From Holophagales bacterium (GTDB taxonomy: Bacteria; Acidobacteriota; Holophagae; Holophagales; Holophagaceae): a stretch of 14,615 bases of DNA. This document shows positions 13,028-14,615 of the stretch, piece after piece. The position numbers were made by a program, and so were the translations under genes. The notes under the pieces were generated by a model that saw only the letters and a program-made list of their open reading frames with translations, ran no database searches and had not been told where the DNA came from. Location: NCBI GenBank assembly GCA_031283145.1, contig JAITCJ010000080.1, positions 1 to 14,615 on the forward strand, written 5' to 3'. The number at the start of each line of letters is the position of its first letter. Within the stretch, counting starts at the first letter, position 1.

Positions 13028-14615
13028 ATGAATGAAGTTAAAAAGAAAAAATACTCGGTTTCCCTGCCAAAAACCGCATTTCCGATGAAAGCTGACTTGC
13101 CTCAACGCGAGCCAAAACGCTTGGAAAAATGGAACTCAACTAGGATTTACGAGAGAGTCGAAGCAACTCGCCGCAAAGAAAATAAAGCCGGGCGAGGAAG
13201 AGGGAGACGTATCCTCCACGATGGTCCCCCATACGCGAATGGCGCAATCCATACGGGCCACGCAATGAACAAGATTTTGAAAGATATCGTTGTTAAAAGC
13301 CTTTGGCTGGATGGGTACGAATCGCCTTATGTGCCGGGCTGGGACTGCCACGGCCTGCCGGTTGAACACGCGGTCGAAAAAGAACTGGGACCAAAGCGCC
13401 GTGAAATCAGCAGGGCCGAATTCTTGGCAATGTGTCGAGCTTACGCCCAAAAGTGGGTGGATGTTCAAAGGGTCGGTTTTCAGCGTCTTGGTGTTTTTGG
13501 AGCCTGGCAGGAGCCTTATATCACTATGTCGCCTGCTTATGAGGCCGCCGTGGTGCGTTTGCAGGCAAAGTTGTTTGAGCGCGGCGTGGTTACACGCAAA
13601 CTAAAGGTCGTCCATTGGAGTTATGGCGCGCGCACGGCGCTGGCCGAAGCCGAAGTTGAATATGCCGATAAGACAAGCGACGCTGTGACGGTGGCATTCC
13701 CGGTTCCGGACGGGGAAGCCAAACAGTACAACCTCCCTGCCCCGCTGTACCTTCCAATCTGGACGACAACTCCATGGACTCTGCCCAGTAACCTCGCGAT
13801 CGCCATGCACCCTGATATGGAATATGCCGTAGCTCAGGCTGAAAATCGCTACTACATTGTAGCTGCCTCGCTACTGGAAAATTTGCAGAGCAAATTAGGC
13901 GTTAAATTACATGCCATTGATATCCGCAAAGGGAGCGTTTTTCAGGGTCTTAAAGCCAAACACGCATGGATAGACAGGTTCAGCCATGTACTGCTTGCGG
14001 ACTATGTGACTAACGATACTGGTACCGGGCTGGTTCACACGGCGCCGGATCATGGTGTTGAAGATTTTAATTCAGCTAGTCACCTTGGTCTTTTGCAACT
14101 CGTTGGCCCCGATGGACGCTTTACACCGGCGGTAAATGACCCCGAATTGGAAGGCAAGAACATCTTTGATACCAACCCGATCATTGTTGAGCGATTGCGC
14201 TCAATCGGCGCCTTGCTTCATGGCGAAAAATTACGGCACAGCTATCCGCACTGTTGGAGAACCAAAACTCCCATATTCTTTCGCGCCACCGAGCAGTGGT
14301 TCATCACGATGGACGACAAAATTCAGGGCGGAGAGAGTTTGCGTGAACTCGGTCTAGGAGGTGTTGACGCCACCACTTGGGTGCCAGCCCAAGGCAGGAA
14401 CCGCATTCACGCAATGATTTCCAGCCGCCCTGACTGGTGTATTTCCAGGCAGAGAGCTTGGGGAACTCCCATCACCGTTTTGAGCTGCGCCAACTGCGGC
14501 GAACCGCTGATTGACGCCGACGTGTTCAAAAGCGCGGCGGAAGCGATTGAAAGCGGCGGCGTGGAGGCATGGAGTGAACTCAGCGTTGAAAGTCTGTTGC
14601 CGCCAAACGCTGTCT
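13028..14615 (+). CDS. ileS: Isoleucyl-tRNA synthetase (C-terminus beyond window)
   Basis: IleS attaches isoleucine to its tRNA and edits mischarged valine. The visible 529 codons include the class I signature GPPYANGAIHTGHAMNK, with HTGH at 75-78 as the HIGH motif, then VPGWDCHGLPVEH, HWSYGARTALAEAEVEY, the CP1 editing-domain signatures WTTTPWTLPSNLAIA and GTGLVHTAPDHGVEDF, HSYPHCWRTKTPI, and RPDWCISRQRAWGTPI. The KMSKS loop and C-terminal domain lie outside. The ATG has GAGGG four bases upstream, and the N-terminus is basic. Two Cys pairs that bind zinc in some bacterial IleS are incomplete here (W-S-Y-G-A and C-W-R-T), while CANC near the right edge is kept. It follows rbfA by 102 bases and probably has its own promoter. 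Confidence 0.97.
   Translation, partial: MNEVKKKKYSVSLPKTAFPMKADLPQREPKRLEKWNSTRIYERVEATRRKENKAGRGRGRRILHDGPPYANGAIHTGHAMNKILKDIVVKSLWLDGYESPYVPGWDCHGLPVEHAVEKELGPKRREISRAEFLAMCRAYAQKWVDVQRVGFQRLGVFGAWQEPYITMSPAYEAAVVRLQAKLFERGVVTRKLKVVHWSYGARTALAEAEVEYADKTSDAVTVAFPVPDGEAKQYNLPAPLYLPIWTTTPWTLPSNLAIAMHPDMEYAVAQAENRYYIVAASLLENLQSKLGVKLHAIDIRKGSVFQGLKAKHAWIDRFSHVLLADYVTNDTGTGLVHTAPDHGVEDFNSASHLGLLQLVGPDGRFTPAVNDPELEGKNIFDTNPIIVERLRSIGALLHGEKLRHSYPHCWRTKTPIFFRATEQWFITMDDKIQGGESLRELGLGGVDATTWVPAQGRNRIHAMISSRPDWCISRQRAWGTPITVLSCANCGEPLIDADVFKSAAEAIESGGVEAWSELSVESLLPPNAV

Noticed and set aside
13017..13031. Four-codon ORF (MRAP) overlapping the ileS start as ATGA
   Set aside because: It has no ribosome site of its own and its ATGAGGG simply contains the ileS Shine-Dalgarno; too short to weigh.

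Overview
The window comes from a motile, diderm (Gram-negative) bacterium. It encodes outer-membrane (L) and P ring flagellar proteins, an LPS-export ATPase and sigma-54. The lptB-rpoN-hpf order and the flgH-flgI-flgJ-flgM order are familiar from Desulfovibrio-like and other deltaproteobacteria. Synergistota-like diderms also remain possible, and I cannot assign a phylum from this sequence alone. The futalosine-pathway gene mqnC implies menaquinone made by that route. I see no mobile element, CRISPR array, rRNA or tRNA, and base composition looks even.

Left arm (1-4113, minus strand). A transcript starting near 4140 reads a 31-codon twin-arginine signal-peptide ORF, then rpe (ribulose-phosphate epimerase) and prmC (release-factor methyltransferase). 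A flagellar run follows: flgH (L-ring lipoprotein), flgI (P-ring), flgJ (rod-binding domain only) and flgM (anti-sigma-28, cut by the window edge). A consensus-quality sigma-54 -24/-12 element lies in the short gap between prmC and flgH. A weaker sigma-28-like box lies before flgM. Together these suggest that the basal-body genes get their own sigma-54 start inside a housekeeping operon, with a sigma-28 input to flgM.

Middle (4114-10710, plus strand). A 163-bp divergent gap leads into recJ, a 619-aa LptC/LptA-like membrane-anchored protein, lptB and rpoN. These genes overlap by 1-11 bases, so they are probably one translationally coupled operon. Next come an unlabelled 37-codon ORF with a strong ribosome binding site, a hairpin with a T run over its stop codon, and hpf (short-form ribosome hibernation factor). 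A clear intrinsic terminator closes the operon. The sigma-54 gene thus lies in the same window as a likely sigma-54 target.

Right arm (10728-14615). mqnC and a SAM methyltransferase converge with a 26-bp overlap of their coding ends. The methyltransferase and rbfA diverge from start codons that share the same CATG. ileS follows rbfA after a 102-bp gap that holds a promoter-like pair and a hairpin whose right arm could also pair with the ileS ribosome binding site. ileS runs off the right edge.

The most interesting non-coding signals are the sigma-54 promoter, the Tat mini-ORF before rpe, the leader-ORF-plus-hairpin before hpf and the possible three-segment RNA switch before ileS.
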